Source: CALEUX01 sp037439945
Lineage (GTDB): Bacteria; Bacteroidota; Bacteroidia; Bacteroidales; Marinilabiliaceae
Length of the DNA stretch: 29,783 bases
Assembly (NCBI GenBank): GCA_037439945.1
Contig: JBBIVA010000031.1
Span: 1 to 29,783, forward strand
Reading direction: 5' to 3'
Part shown: piece by piece, positions 1 through 8,363 of the stretch
Layout: every line of letters starts with the position of its first letter
Numbering within the stretch: position 1 is the stretch's first letter
Program-made: the position numbers and the translations under genes
Notes under the pieces: model-generated
Seen by the model: the letters and a program-made list of their open reading frames with translations, nothing else
What the model was told of the DNA's origin: nothing
The model's database searches: none

Positions 1-51
1 ATTTCTAATGACGGTCATTAGAAAAAATGGCTAAAGACAAATTTGGGTTAA
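1..51 (+). repeat. 3' fragment of the dispersed 233-bp repeat (copy A)
   Basis: These bases match the last 51 bases of the complete repeat copies at 1801-2033 and 20848-21080. The fragment contains the near-perfect palindrome at 2-24 (11-base arms TTTCTAATGAC / GTCATTAGAAA around a single G) and ends in GGGTTAA like the other copies. The rest of the element lies upstream of the window. Downstream bases up to about 67 form an extra inverted pair with its end (GGGT-T-A6 and T6-ACCC). Confidence 0.93.
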
Positions 52-193
52 AAAACCTTTTTTACCCGGGATTTAAAGATATGGGCTAAAAAATACGCAT
101 GGTAATTTAATTTCTGATAAATAAGTAAATGAATAAAAAGGAATACCGTTAAAGGTGCTTTTAATTACAGGCTCTTTTTATTTAACAATAACC

Positions 194-757
194 CTAAACA
201 TCAGACTGCCTGAAACACCCCATTATGTGATCATTAACTAAACCGCCGGCCTGCATAAAGGCATAACATGTTGTTGAACCTACAAATTTAAATCCGCGTT
301 TCTTCATATCTTTACTCATTATATCGCTTTCGATGGATGTTGCAGGGATTTCTTTCATTGTATTCCATTGGTTAATTATTGGCTTTCCATTAACAAATTT
401 CCAGATATATGTGTTAAACAATCCAAATTCCTGCCTGACCCTAATAAATGCTTTTGCATTTTCAATAGTTGCCCCTATTTTTAGCTTATTACGAATTATA
501 CCTTTATTGTTTAAAAGCTCATCAATTTTTGATTCATTGTAACCAGAAATTTTTATAAAATTAAAATCATCAAATGCCTTTCGGAAATTTTCCCTTTTAT
601 GCAAAATGGTACGCCAACTGAGCCCTGCCTGAAAAGTATCAAGCACTATAAACTCAAACCATTTATTGTCATCGTGTACAGGTATTCCCCACTCATTATC
701 ATGATATTCAATCATAAGTTTATCATCCTGTGGCCATTGACATCTTTTAATTTCCAT
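194..757 (-). CDS. tag: DNA-3-methyladenine glycosylase I
   Basis: The gene encodes a 187-residue protein of normal length for the Tag family, which removes 3-methyladenine from alkylated DNA as the first step of base excision repair in the cytoplasm. Visible family features are the N-terminal RCxW with YHDNEWG (residues 18-24), QAGLSW (43-48), the KKRGFKFVG segment and the C-terminal GGLVNDHxxGC. The four zinc ligands of the E. coli enzyme are present as C6, H19, H177 and C181. The residue equivalent to E. coli Glu38, which contacts the base, is Asp40 here. The ATG at 757 is the natural start because the zinc-ligand cysteine follows five codons later. It is the last minus-strand gene before the repeat fragment at the window start and lies 42 nt downstream of the DUF1460 gene, so the two may be cotranscribed. 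Confidence 0.93.
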   Translation of the reverse strand: MEIKRCQWPQDDKLMIEYHDNEWGIPVHDDNKWFEFIVLDTFQAGLSWRTILHKRENFRKAFDDFNFIKISGYNESKIDELLNNKGIIRNKLKIGATIENAKAFIRVRQEFGLFNTYIWKFVNGKPIINQWNTMKEIPATSIESDIMSKDMKKRGFKFVGSTTCYAFMQAGGLVNDHIMGCFRQSDV

Positions 758-799
758 TTTTGATAACAGTTTTAATATTAGCGCAGGTATTGCAAAAAA

Positions 800-1711
800 T
801 CATAAGTTATTACTGATAATTCTTGCTACCATAATTCCGTCAACTTTTTTATTGGTTAATAAATACTGGCTTAAAGGAACTTTGGTAACAGCAATTTTAC
901 CTTCTTTTAACGATGCATGTAAAAGGTGCAACCTGCCCTTAACTTTTACGGCAAATCCCACATGTGATACATCAAGTCCTTTAATATTGGTTACAAATGC
1001 TATAATATCACCATTTTCAATCATTTTTTCGTTGCTTTCAATTTCACTTACAGAGATATAATTCATATTTAATGATGAAATTTCCCTTTCAACCAATTTT
1101 ATTTTCCCAATTATAGAATCACTTTTAAGTTGTTTATAATGGTGGGGATTGGCCGACATAAAATTAACATTAACGTTCAGTTTTTTACTTCCAATCTGAT
1201 TGCTTATTATATTCACGAACCCTTTTTCACCTTTATTATGAAGCCATTCAGTGAAATAGTGGAGCCTGGATGAATAACCATCTATTTTACCGTTTCTGTA
1301 TCGTAATTTTGTTAATTTTTCAGCAAAATCAGAAAATCTGGTATTACCGGTTTTTAAACAAATTACAGATGCCGCCACATACTCAACAAAGGTTGTGCAA
1401 TCCATTTCTCTGAGGTTTATCACCAATTGTTCATGGTCACCTGCTTCAAGGGTTGATGCAACATATGGTGTTTCGAGAAAAAAACCTGCAACCCTATTCA
1501 CTGTTTCTGATATGGATAAACCTGAACCGGAAGCATAATGTATCATTCTTTTAAAAATAACAGAGTCTTCGGCTGTGGTATTTATTTCACAACCCTTTTT
1601 TGCAAAAGCATTTGTTTTCTGTAATCCGGTTTTTGCCATGCCTTTTCCCTGGCACGATAAAAGCATAAAAAAAAATATAAATATCAGGCTTGATAATTTT
1701 GATATCTTCAT
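800..1711 (-). CDS. DUF1460 (N-acetylmuramoyl-L-alanine amidase-like) lipoprotein
   Basis: The 303-residue protein begins with a hydrophobic signal ending in LLSC, a lipobox with the lipidated cysteine at residue 20, so it is predicted to be an envelope lipoprotein. The core matches DUF1460, a Bacteroidota-rich family with an NlpC/P60-like papain fold thought to act on peptidoglycan fragments. Visible signature segments are the likely nucleophile in MDCTTFVE (Cys105), DVSHVGF with His250, and LLHAS with His265. The start is an ATG at 1711. The substrate cannot be inferred from the sequence; cell-wall hydrolysis or peptide processing in the periplasm is the family expectation. The gene is preceded by an 89-nt AT-rich stretch and then repeat copy B. 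No clear promoter was recognised. Confidence 0.82.
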   Translation of the reverse strand: MKISKLSSLIFIFFFMLLSCQGKGMAKTGLQKTNAFAKKGCEINTTAEDSVIFKRMIHYASGSGLSISETVNRVAGFFLETPYVASTLEAGDHEQLVINLREMDCTTFVEYVAASVICLKTGNTRFSDFAEKLTKLRYRNGKIDGYSSRLHYFTEWLHNKGEKGFVNIISNQIGSKKLNVNVNFMSANPHHYKQLKSDSIIGKIKLVEREISSLNMNYISVSEIESNEKMIENGDIIAFVTNIKGLDVSHVGFAVKVKGRLHLLHASLKEGKIAVTKVPLSQYLLTNKKVDGIMVARIISNNL

Positions 1712-1800
1712 TGTTTTAACAGTTATTATTATTAAATAACAATCAACTAATTTAGTAATTTTTCGGTTGGTTCAGAAAACTAAACTACAGCCAAATTAAT

Positions 1801-2033
1801 CCCGGATTAGTCATTAGAAAGGCAATGAAATAATGACTTAGCAGGGATTAACCCTACCGAATAGTAGGTACAGGCTGCTTTAGAAAAACTTAATTTGTAA
1901 GCATTTCTGATTACAAATTTTTAGTTTTTCTTTAGCGATTTGTCAAAATAGAAGGCATGTAATCAATAACTTAACACTATTAATTTCTAATGACGGTCAT
2001 TAGAAAAAATGGCTAAAGACAAATTTGGGTTAA
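1801..2033 (+). repeat. Dispersed 233-bp hairpin-rich repeat (copy B, complete)
   Basis: The sequence runs from CCCGGATTAG to TTTGGGTTAA and differs from copy C (20848-21080) at six positions by direct comparison, with no indels. Internal structure, 5' to 3': a left hairpin (CCCGG and AGTCATTAG arms, slightly degenerate in this copy), a TACCGA/TCGGTA hairpin broken by one mismatch here, a long imperfect hairpin with arms AGAAAAACT/AGTTTTTCT and TTTGTAA/TTACAAA, and a palindrome at 1984-2006. It contains no ORF and no transposase. It is flanked by TTAAT on both sides, compatible with a target duplication. It sits between two minus-strand genes. It could be a MITE-like non-autonomous element or a repeated structured RNA. 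Confidence 0.93.
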
Positions 2034-2085
2034 TTAAAACCCAAAAAACAACAATAAGTTATTATTAGGCCTTAAATGTTAGCAA

Positions 2086-3195
2086 TTATGCCCTTTTATG
2101 ATAATTGGCCACAGCAAGCGTTACTAAAACCATTGCAAAAATTGTTAATGCCCCTATTTGTGGAATAAGGTCAAAAAACCCTGATCCCTTAAGCATTATA
2201 CTGCGCATTATATCAATAAAATAATAAACAGGATTAATAATATTTACCTTTTGAGCCCAATACGGCATATTATCGGCTGAGGTAAATATTCCGCTCATTA
2301 AAATAAATATTAACAAAAAGAAGAAGCTTATTAATGCAACTTGTTGTTGTGAATTTGAAAAGGCTGAAATCAATAATCCCATACCCAGTAGTCCAATAAG
2401 ATAAATTGACGCCAAACCAAAAATCAGGAACAGGCTGCCTTCCAAGGGTAAATTGTATAATAGACGTCCAATAATTATGCCCAACAAAAGCTCAAAAAGG
2501 CCAATTATCCAGAAGGGAATTAATTTGGCAGATATAAATTGAAGCCTGCTTACGGGAGTTACATTAATCTGCTCAATTGTGCCCATCTCTTTTTCCCTAA
2601 CAAGATTCATGGCCGTTAAAAATAGTCCGATTACCGAAACAAGAACCGTTAAAATCCCTGGCAACATAAAATGTTTATAGTTTAACTCGGGATTAAACCA
2701 GTATGAACTGGTAATTTCAACATTGGCAAGAGGGCTAAAACCTGTTTTTTCGAGATGAAAATTTGAACCAAACCTGGTTAAAAGTTGCTGAATATAACCA
2801 TATCCCAATTGCGCCTGTTGTGCATTTATAGCATTGGCCAAAAGCTGTATATTAACACTGCTGTTATCCATAAGTCCCTTTTCAAGTCCATGCGGAATGA
2901 CTAAAACCAGATCAGCAGTGCCAAGTTCCATTTCATTAATGGCTTGGGAAACCGATGCAGTTTGCCCGGTTAATATGAAAAACGGTGATGCAGATAGTTC
3001 TCCAATAATCCTTTGGCTAACCGTGGAATTATCGTGGTTGCAAACAATTATTTTCTGGTTCTTCATGTCCATGGTTGCTGCATTAACCAGTATTAGCAAC
3101 TGCACCATTGGAAGGACAAAAATCAACGGCAGAATTGTATGATTGCGAAAAATCTGCAAAAATTCTTTTTGTAATAAAAAAAAGAGAACCCTCAT
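2086..3195 (-). CDS. ABC-2 type permease of a tripartite efflux pump (YbhR/YbhS-like)
   Basis: The 369-residue protein has the ABC-2 transporter architecture: one N-terminal membrane helix (about residues 20-40), a periplasmic domain of roughly 140 residues, then five to six hydrophobic helices (from about residue 175). The cytoplasmic NLVREKEMGTIEQ coupling segment is at about 197-209. It is the last gene of the operon, and its ATG lies one base after the stop of the upstream permease gene, so the two are translationally close and probably form a heterodimeric membrane channel. Substrates of this family include drugs and cationic compounds; the sequence does not reveal the substrate. It may be the YbhR-side or the YbhS-side paralogue; the two cannot be told apart with certainty here. 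Confidence 0.88.
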   Translation of the reverse strand: MRVLFFLLQKEFLQIFRNHTILPLIFVLPMVQLLILVNAATMDMKNQKIIVCNHDNSTVSQRIIGELSASPFFILTGQTASVSQAINEMELGTADLVLVIPHGLEKGLMDNSSVNIQLLANAINAQQAQLGYGYIQQLLTRFGSNFHLEKTGFSPLANVEITSSYWFNPELNYKHFMLPGILTVLVSVIGLFLTAMNLVREKEMGTIEQINVTPVSRLQFISAKLIPFWIIGLFELLLGIIIGRLLYNLPLEGSLFLIFGLASIYLIGLLGMGLLISAFSNSQQQVALISFFFLLIFILMSGIFTSADNMPYWAQKVNIINPVYYFIDIMRSIMLKGSGFFDLIPQIGALTIFAMVLVTLAVANYHKRA

Positions 3196-3196
3196 A

Positions 3197-4300
3197 TTAC
3201 TCCAATCTGATTTTAAATTTACGAATACTTAAACCTATAAAAAGAGTTAAAAAGGCTACCATTATTAGTAACTCCTGCCATATATAAAACAGCCCCCCTC
3301 CCTTTAACATAATTGTTTTTACTGCCTGAACATAATAACGTGGCGGCACAATATGGCTTAATACCTGTAATGGCCAGGGCATATTTTCAATTGGAAAAAT
3401 GAACCCCGACAATAAAATGGTTGGCAACATTAAAGCAAATAAAGAAGCAAACATAGCTACCATCTGGTTTTTTGCCAAGGTTGAAATAAAAATCCCCAAA
3501 CCAAGTGACAGCATTATGTACAATAAATTAACCGTGAACAACCAGAACCAGCTTCCAACAACTGGCATTTTAAAAACCAAAACTCCCAATAAAATAATTG
3601 AAAAAGCATTAATCATTGATAAAACAACGTATGGTGTTACCTTTCCAAGTATTATCTGGTAAGGTTTTAATGGCGATATCAATAAAACTTCCATGCTTCC
3701 GAACTCCTTTTCACGGGTTATTGATATGGATGTCATCATTGCTGATATCAAAATAAGGACCATTGCCATTGTTCCCGGGATTGACATATAAACACCCTTT
3801 AAAGATTGATTGTAAAACATACGTACCTCTGTTGTTAAAACGGGAGGTACTGGTTTTTGAGCCTGTTCCATAGCAAAGGTTGTAATTATCATACGACTGT
3901 AGTTAACCAGCATTTGGGCTGTATTTGCTTCCGATGCATCTGCCAAAAGTTGCACGCGGGCACCATTTTCCATATTTAAATTATTCCCAAATCCAGGTTC
4001 TATAATTACAGCCAATTGTATAGCCCCGCTTCTGAAAGCCGACTCAATTTCCATATCATTATTAAATACCTTATAAACTTTAAAATATCCCGAAACAGAA
4101 AGTCTCTTAACCAACTGGTTACTGGCATTATCATTAGCCTTGTTGTAAATTCCGATTTGTGCGTCTTTAATTTCGGTTGATATAACAAAACCAAAAATCA
4201 GAATTTGTGCAACGGGCATTAAAAACAACACCAGCATTGTACGGTAGTCCCTGAAAATATGCTTGGATTCTTTTTCTACAAAAGCAATAAATGTTTTCAC
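3197..4300 (-). CDS. ABC-2 type permease of a tripartite efflux pump (YbhS/YbhR-like)
   Basis: This 367-residue paralogue of the neighbouring permease has the same layout: N-terminal helix, periplasmic domain and a C-terminal block of membrane helices. Its coupling motif SITREKEFGSMEVLLISP lies around residues 195-212. The start is a GTG at 4300, because an in-frame TGA directly precedes it and the next methionine would remove part of the conserved N-terminus (KESKHIFRDYRTM). It follows the second ATPase gene after an 81-nt gap. With the partner permease it would form the inner-membrane channel used by the two ATPases and the HlyD/TolC-like partners. Confidence 0.88.
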   Translation of the reverse strand: MKTFIAFVEKESKHIFRDYRTMLVLFLMPVAQILIFGFVISTEIKDAQIGIYNKANDNASNQLVKRLSVSGYFKVYKVFNNDMEIESAFRSGAIQLAVIIEPGFGNNLNMENGARVQLLADASEANTAQMLVNYSRMIITTFAMEQAQKPVPPVLTTEVRMFYNQSLKGVYMSIPGTMAMVLILISAMMTSISITREKEFGSMEVLLISPLKPYQIILGKVTPYVVLSMINAFSIILLGVLVFKMPVVGSWFWLFTVNLLYIMLSLGLGIFISTLAKNQMVAMFASLFALMLPTILLSGFIFPIENMPWPLQVLSHIVPPRYYVQAVKTIMLKGGGLFYIWQELLIMVAFLTLFIGLSIRKFKIRLE

Positions 4301-4381
4301 TCAATTTTATTTAATATATTTTATAATATGGATGGCAGGTGCATGAGAAGGTACAAGCAATACTTATTGTTTTTTATAAGC

Positions 4382-5116
4382 TTAATTACCTTTACGTGCA
4401 AAAATTAAAAACAGTTCATTGATTGATTCAACGCCAAACTCTTTCTTCAGGTTTTGAGGTGTTCCGATTGCCTCAATTTTGCCATCGGCCATAATTGTTA
4501 CACGGTTGCAATATTCAGCCTCGTCCATATAATGGGTTGTTACAAAAATTGTTATACCTCCGTCGGCAGCTTCATAAATCATTTCCCAAAACCTGCGCCT
4601 GGTTACCGGATCAACACCACTTGTTGGTTCATCAAGAAAAACAATTGCAGGCTTGTGTAATATCGCTACCGAAAATGCAAGTTTCTGCTTCCACCCAAGT
4701 GAAAGGGTTTTAATTAGCCGCTTCCTTTTATTTTGAAGATTAAGGCCTGATAGCAAATCGTTTGCCCTTTTTTTAACCTCACTATTTGTTAATCGGTAAA
4801 TTGCCCCAAATAACCTTATGTTTTCTTCAATTGTAAGATCTTCGTAAAGTGAAAATTTCTGACTCATATACCCAATATTTCTCTTTACCATTTCGGGTTG
4901 TTTGGCAACATTATACCCCGCAACCATAACACTGCCGGATGTTGGGGCCTGTAATCCGCACAAAATTTTTATTGCAGTAGTTTTACCGGCACCATTGGCC
5001 CCTAAAAATCCAAATATTTCACCCCTCTTAACTTCAAATGTTAAATTTTTATTGGCAACAAAAGTTCCAAACTTTTTTACCATGTTTTTAACCTCTATAA
5101 TATTATTTGAATTCAT
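4382..5116 (-). CDS. ABC transporter ATPase, second half (YbhF C-terminal-like)
   Basis: The 244-residue nucleotide-binding subunit has Walker A GANGAGKTT (39-47), a Q-loop region around MSQKFSLYEDL, Walker B IVFLDE (158-163) and the H-loop histidine in TTHYMDEA (His195). The ABC signature is altered to LSLGW (138-142) instead of LSGGQ. This resembles the second half of fused YbhF-type proteins. It is encoded separately from the other ATPase 25 nt away, so the pump probably uses a heterodimer of two ATPases rather than one fused protein. It would power export through the two permeases encoded downstream. Confidence 0.92.
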   Translation of the reverse strand: MNSNNIIEVKNMVKKFGTFVANKNLTFEVKRGEIFGFLGANGAGKTTAIKILCGLQAPTSGSVMVAGYNVAKQPEMVKRNIGYMSQKFSLYEDLTIEENIRLFGAIYRLTNSEVKKRANDLLSGLNLQNKRKRLIKTLSLGWKQKLAFSVAILHKPAIVFLDEPTSGVDPVTRRRFWEMIYEAADGGITIFVTTHYMDEAEYCNRVTIMADGKIEAIGTPQNLKKEFGVESINELFLIFARKGN

Positions 5117-5141
5117 TTTTCCCGGCTTTGGACGTTAATTT

Positions 5142-6047
5142 TTAATGGTTTGTGCTTAATTCCATAAAACAATCTTCAATTGATGGATTAATTTTGGCTA
5201 CTTCCACATTCCCTGTCCCTTTGGCTTTTAAATACTCCATTAATTGCCCGGGAATTCCGCGTCCATCCTTAAAAGTAATATGCAGCCATTCGCCAAAAGG
5301 ATAAACCTTTTTGGTTTCAGAAAATTCTCTGCAACTTTTTAAAAGATAATACATATTTTCAGCCCTTACCCCGAACAAAACCGGTTTAAAACCATTTACC
5401 ATTTCTACGGGCTTATTGGTATTAAGTATTTTACCATCCTGCATAAGAGCTATACGGTCGCACATTGCTGCCTCATCCATATAAGGTGTTGATACCATTA
5501 TGGTAATTCCATGTAACTGAAGGTTTTTAAGCATATCCCAGAATTCTCTCCTTGAAACTGCATCCACACCTGTTGTTGGTTCATCTAATACCAGAATTTT
5601 GGGTTTATGAATCAGTGCACATGATAAAGCAAGCTTCTGTTTCATTCCACCCGAAAGCTTTCCTGCCTGACGATGCTTAAAAGGTTCAATCTGACGATAT
5701 ATATCTTCAATAAGATGATAATTTTCTTTAACCTTAGTACCAAATACTGTTGCAAAAAACTTAAGGTTCTCCTCAATCGACAGATCTTCATATAATGAGA
5801 ATTTGCCCGGCATATACCCTATTATTTTTCGAACTTCCCTGTAATTTGCCACCGGGTCCAGATTCCATAACCTCACATTACCCGAATCAGGCAATAATAG
5901 AGAAATTATTATCCTTAACAAGGTACTTTTGCCTGCACCATCAGGGCCTATTAAACCAAACAGTTCGCCTTCATTTACACTAAAAGTAATACCTTTCAGA
6001 GCCTCAACCGGGCCAAATTTTTTATGAACCTGATCTATTGTTATCAT
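5142..6047 (-). CDS. ABC transporter ATPase, first half (YbhF N-terminal-like)
   Basis: The 301-residue ATPase has Walker A GPDGAGKST (34-42), an intact signature LSGGM (131-135) and Walker B ILVLDE (151-156). The H-loop reads STPYMDEA, so the usual switch histidine is replaced by Pro188. A C-terminal extension of about 80 residues follows the core, longer than in the partner ATPase. Its ATG overlaps the stop of the HlyD-like gene by four bases (ATGA), indicating coupled translation. Together with the ATPase encoded downstream it would form an asymmetric heterodimer energising the efflux pump. Confidence 0.92.
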   Translation of the reverse strand: MITIDQVHKKFGPVEALKGITFSVNEGELFGLIGPDGAGKSTLLRIIISLLLPDSGNVRLWNLDPVANYREVRKIIGYMPGKFSLYEDLSIEENLKFFATVFGTKVKENYHLIEDIYRQIEPFKHRQAGKLSGGMKQKLALSCALIHKPKILVLDEPTTGVDAVSRREFWDMLKNLQLHGITIMVSTPYMDEAAMCDRIALMQDGKILNTNKPVEMVNGFKPVLFGVRAENMYYLLKSCREFSETKKVYPFGEWLHITFKDGRGIPGQLMEYLKAKGTGNVEVAKINPSIEDCFMELSTNH

Positions 6048-6976
6048 TTATCTTCAGGTTTAAAAATAACTTCTCCCGGCATACCAATTTTAATTGACCC
6101 GTCGTTCTCAACAATAACTTTTATAGCATATACCAGGTCAACCCGTTCTTCCCTGGTTTGAATAATTTTGGGGGTAAACTCAGCAGTGGATGCAATCCAT
6201 GAAATTTTACCATTTGTATAATAATACCCATCTGTCCCCTTGTCATATCTTACTGTCACATTTTGCCCTATTTTTATTTCAGAAAGTTGATATCCTGAGA
6301 TATATGCCCTCAAAAAAATGTTATTTAAATCAGCTATCTTAATTAATGGTTTACCGGTGGAAACAAGTTCCCCCAGTTCGATATACTTTTGTAAAACAGT
6401 GCCGTTTATTACTGCTTTAATTTTGCATCTTGAAATTTGTTCATTAATTGCATCAATTTGGGCATCAATAACAGATTGTTCGGCCCTGACTAAAACGTTT
6501 TGTGATAAAATCTGGTCAAGTTTACGCCTGGCTATTATTACTTCGGCTTCAACCTGGTCGAATTTTTGCTGCGTTATGGCATTCGATTCTGCCAATTCAC
6601 GCGATCGGGAGAGTTCCTTGTTTAACAAATCGAGTTGGGCATTTTGAACAGCTGCGGTTTTTGAAATTTGATTTAAACTGGCATCCGATGCTTCTCTTGA
6701 TGCTAATAACTGGCGCCGTTTAATATGCAAGAATGTGGTGTCAATTACACCTATTAATTCATCAATTTTTACTATATCTCCCTCTTTTATATTTATTGAT
6801 AACAGGCGGCCATTTTCTTCAGAACTAATTATGGTTTCCTCTGCCTCAAAATTCCCATAGGCATCAGCTTTACCGCTATCTTCAGTGCAGGATGTCAAGA
6901 ATAAGAGTATTGTTCCTAAGCTCAACAAATTGTATCCCCATTTAATTGCTTTATTGTTAAATTCCTTAAATCCCAT
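6044..6976 (-). CDS. HlyD-family periplasmic adaptor lipoprotein (YbhG-like)
   Basis: This membrane-fusion protein links the inner-membrane ABC pump to the outer-membrane channel. I place the start at the ATG at 6976, giving 310 residues; a longer reading to 7015 needs a TTG and adds 13 residues before the signal sequence. With the ATG, the N-terminal hydrophobic segment ends in LTSC with the lipidated cysteine at residue 30. A biotinyl/lipoyl-like hairpin follows (ENGRLLSINIKEGD, about 53-66), then a long alpha-helical coiled coil (about 80-175), then the second lipoyl half (KAVINGTVLQKYIELGELV) and a beta-barrel domain. Its stop overlaps the start of the first ATPase gene. Lipid anchoring is common for such adaptors in Bacteroidota. 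Confidence 0.88.
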   Translation of the reverse strand: MGFKEFNNKAIKWGYNLLSLGTILLFLTSCTEDSGKADAYGNFEAEETIISSEENGRLLSINIKEGDIVKIDELIGVIDTTFLHIKRRQLLASREASDASLNQISKTAAVQNAQLDLLNKELSRSRELAESNAITQQKFDQVEAEVIIARRKLDQILSQNVLVRAEQSVIDAQIDAINEQISRCKIKAVINGTVLQKYIELGELVSTGKPLIKIADLNNIFLRAYISGYQLSEIKIGQNVTVRYDKGTDGYYYTNGKISWIASTAEFTPKIIQTREERVDLVYAIKVIVENDGSIKIGMPGEVIFKPEDK

Positions 6977-7074
6977 TTTTTCAATTATTAAGTAATAATT
7001 CAATTTAAATTTCAACTATTTTGATTCGTTAAACTTTCTGATTTTTTCTAAACTCTTTTAAAACCTTTAAAACT

Positions 7075-8331
7075 CTAATTGCCCGATGTGAGATATTTCT
7101 TTGTTAAAGTATGTAAGTAATTCAACCTGGTTAGTTGTAAATCCAATCTGGCCCTGGCATTTCCATTTAAAACAGTAATATACTCGGCTGCGGTAATTGT
7201 ACCGCTTTTCAACCGTGTTCGATAGTTTTCAACTATAACCATTTGCATTTTAACAATTTCCTCATCCTTCTTCATTTTTTGGGTATAGGCTGAAATTTCA
7301 CTCTCCAACTGCAGGGTTGCCCTGTCCTGTTCAAGCTCAAAAGCCTTTTGTCGTAAATCAACCAATTCGACCTGGTTATTAAGAATATGGCTATTTCTCC
7401 TGCTTGTTCCCCAATCCCATGGTTTCCATCTTAGTTTTATGCCAACTAATACATAATTATCAAACTCATTTTTAAACATATTAAAAGCCGGATTACCATA
7501 TCCAACCTGGCTAAAAGCCGCTACCACCGGCCTTATTGCCACACTATTTAAGTTCCTGTCGGCTTCAATTTTATTTTTTTGATATTTAAAAAGGCCATAT
7601 TCGGGGCGCAATAAAGGCTCAAAAAGTTTGGTTTCATCGGGGTATGTAAGGCTATCATTATCAGAAACAGCCAAACCTGTAAACAATGAAAGGCTTTTAA
7701 ACAGCGATTTTTGATTTTCTGTTATACCAATTTTATGCTTGTCGAGCTTAAGTTTTTCCAATTCAAGAATTTGTTTTTCAGTTTCAAGTACAACCCCGGC
7801 AGCAACAGCAGCTGATAACTCTTTTAACCTGGCATTAATATCCTCGATAACAAAATTGATCTGTTTTATTTGATCATCAAGTTGCAACAAGGTAAAAAAT
7901 AAATCAGTAATTAATAGTTTTACACTAAGCAATTGAACTTCTATATTTTGCTTTTCGATACTTTCATTGGCACTCTCTTGTTGTGAACGGGCTCTTGATT
8001 GCCGGCCATCATAAATTGTCTGGCTAATTTCAACCCCAATTTTGTATTGGTCCTTAGGGGCCATTGGCATATTCGGTACAAACCCCACATGAGTAACATC
8101 ATTCTGCCAGGTGGCCTGGGCTGCCAACTCAAACTGTGGAAACCAATTTGACTTTATATTCTTTAGCTTTTGCTGTGTTGATTCCTCAATCAGATTTAAG
8201 CTTCTAATATTCACCGGATAATTATCAGCTGTTTTTTGCCAAACCTCATCCAGGGTAATTGCCTGGCCATTAATTGTAACGTTGATCAGCATTGACCAAA
8301 CAAATACTAATTTAAATTTTATATCTTTCAT
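7075..8331 (-). CDS. TolC-family outer-membrane efflux protein
   Basis: The protein has 418 residues counted from the ATG at 8331; an upstream TTG at 8361 would add ten residues in front of an otherwise normal signal peptide and is less likely. The signal peptide probably ends after NGQA (residue 24), and the mature protein begins ITLDEVW, the typical opening of outer-membrane efflux proteins. Two long alpha-helical repeats, each with coiled-coil character, make up the rest, as expected for a trimeric TolC-like channel-tunnel. It is the second gene of the efflux operon, 32 nt after the TetR gene, and would provide the outer-membrane exit for the pump. Confidence 0.9.
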   Translation of the reverse strand: MKDIKFKLVFVWSMLINVTINGQAITLDEVWQKTADNYPVNIRSLNLIEESTQQKLKNIKSNWFPQFELAAQATWQNDVTHVGFVPNMPMAPKDQYKIGVEISQTIYDGRQSRARSQQESANESIEKQNIEVQLLSVKLLITDLFFTLLQLDDQIKQINFVIEDINARLKELSAAVAAGVVLETEKQILELEKLKLDKHKIGITENQKSLFKSLSLFTGLAVSDNDSLTYPDETKLFEPLLRPEYGLFKYQKNKIEADRNLNSVAIRPVVAAFSQVGYGNPAFNMFKNEFDNYVLVGIKLRWKPWDWGTSRRNSHILNNQVELVDLRQKAFELEQDRATLQLESEISAYTQKMKKDEEIVKMQMVIVENYRTRLKSGTITAAEYITVLNGNARARLDLQLTRLNYLHTLTKKYLTSGN

Positions 8332-8363
8332 TTTTAGCCATTTAACAATAAAACGAAACAATT

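Noticed and set aside
45..67. Hairpin GGGT-T-A6-CC-T6-ACCC at the end of repeat copy A as a terminator for tag
   Set aside because: It lies about 130 bases past the tag stop, has almost no loop and no T-run after the stem on the minus strand; it may only reflect the repeat border.
1801..2033. Insertion sequence or CRISPR-like array
   Set aside because: No transposase frame lies within or beside any copy, and the copies are dispersed singly without regular spacers.
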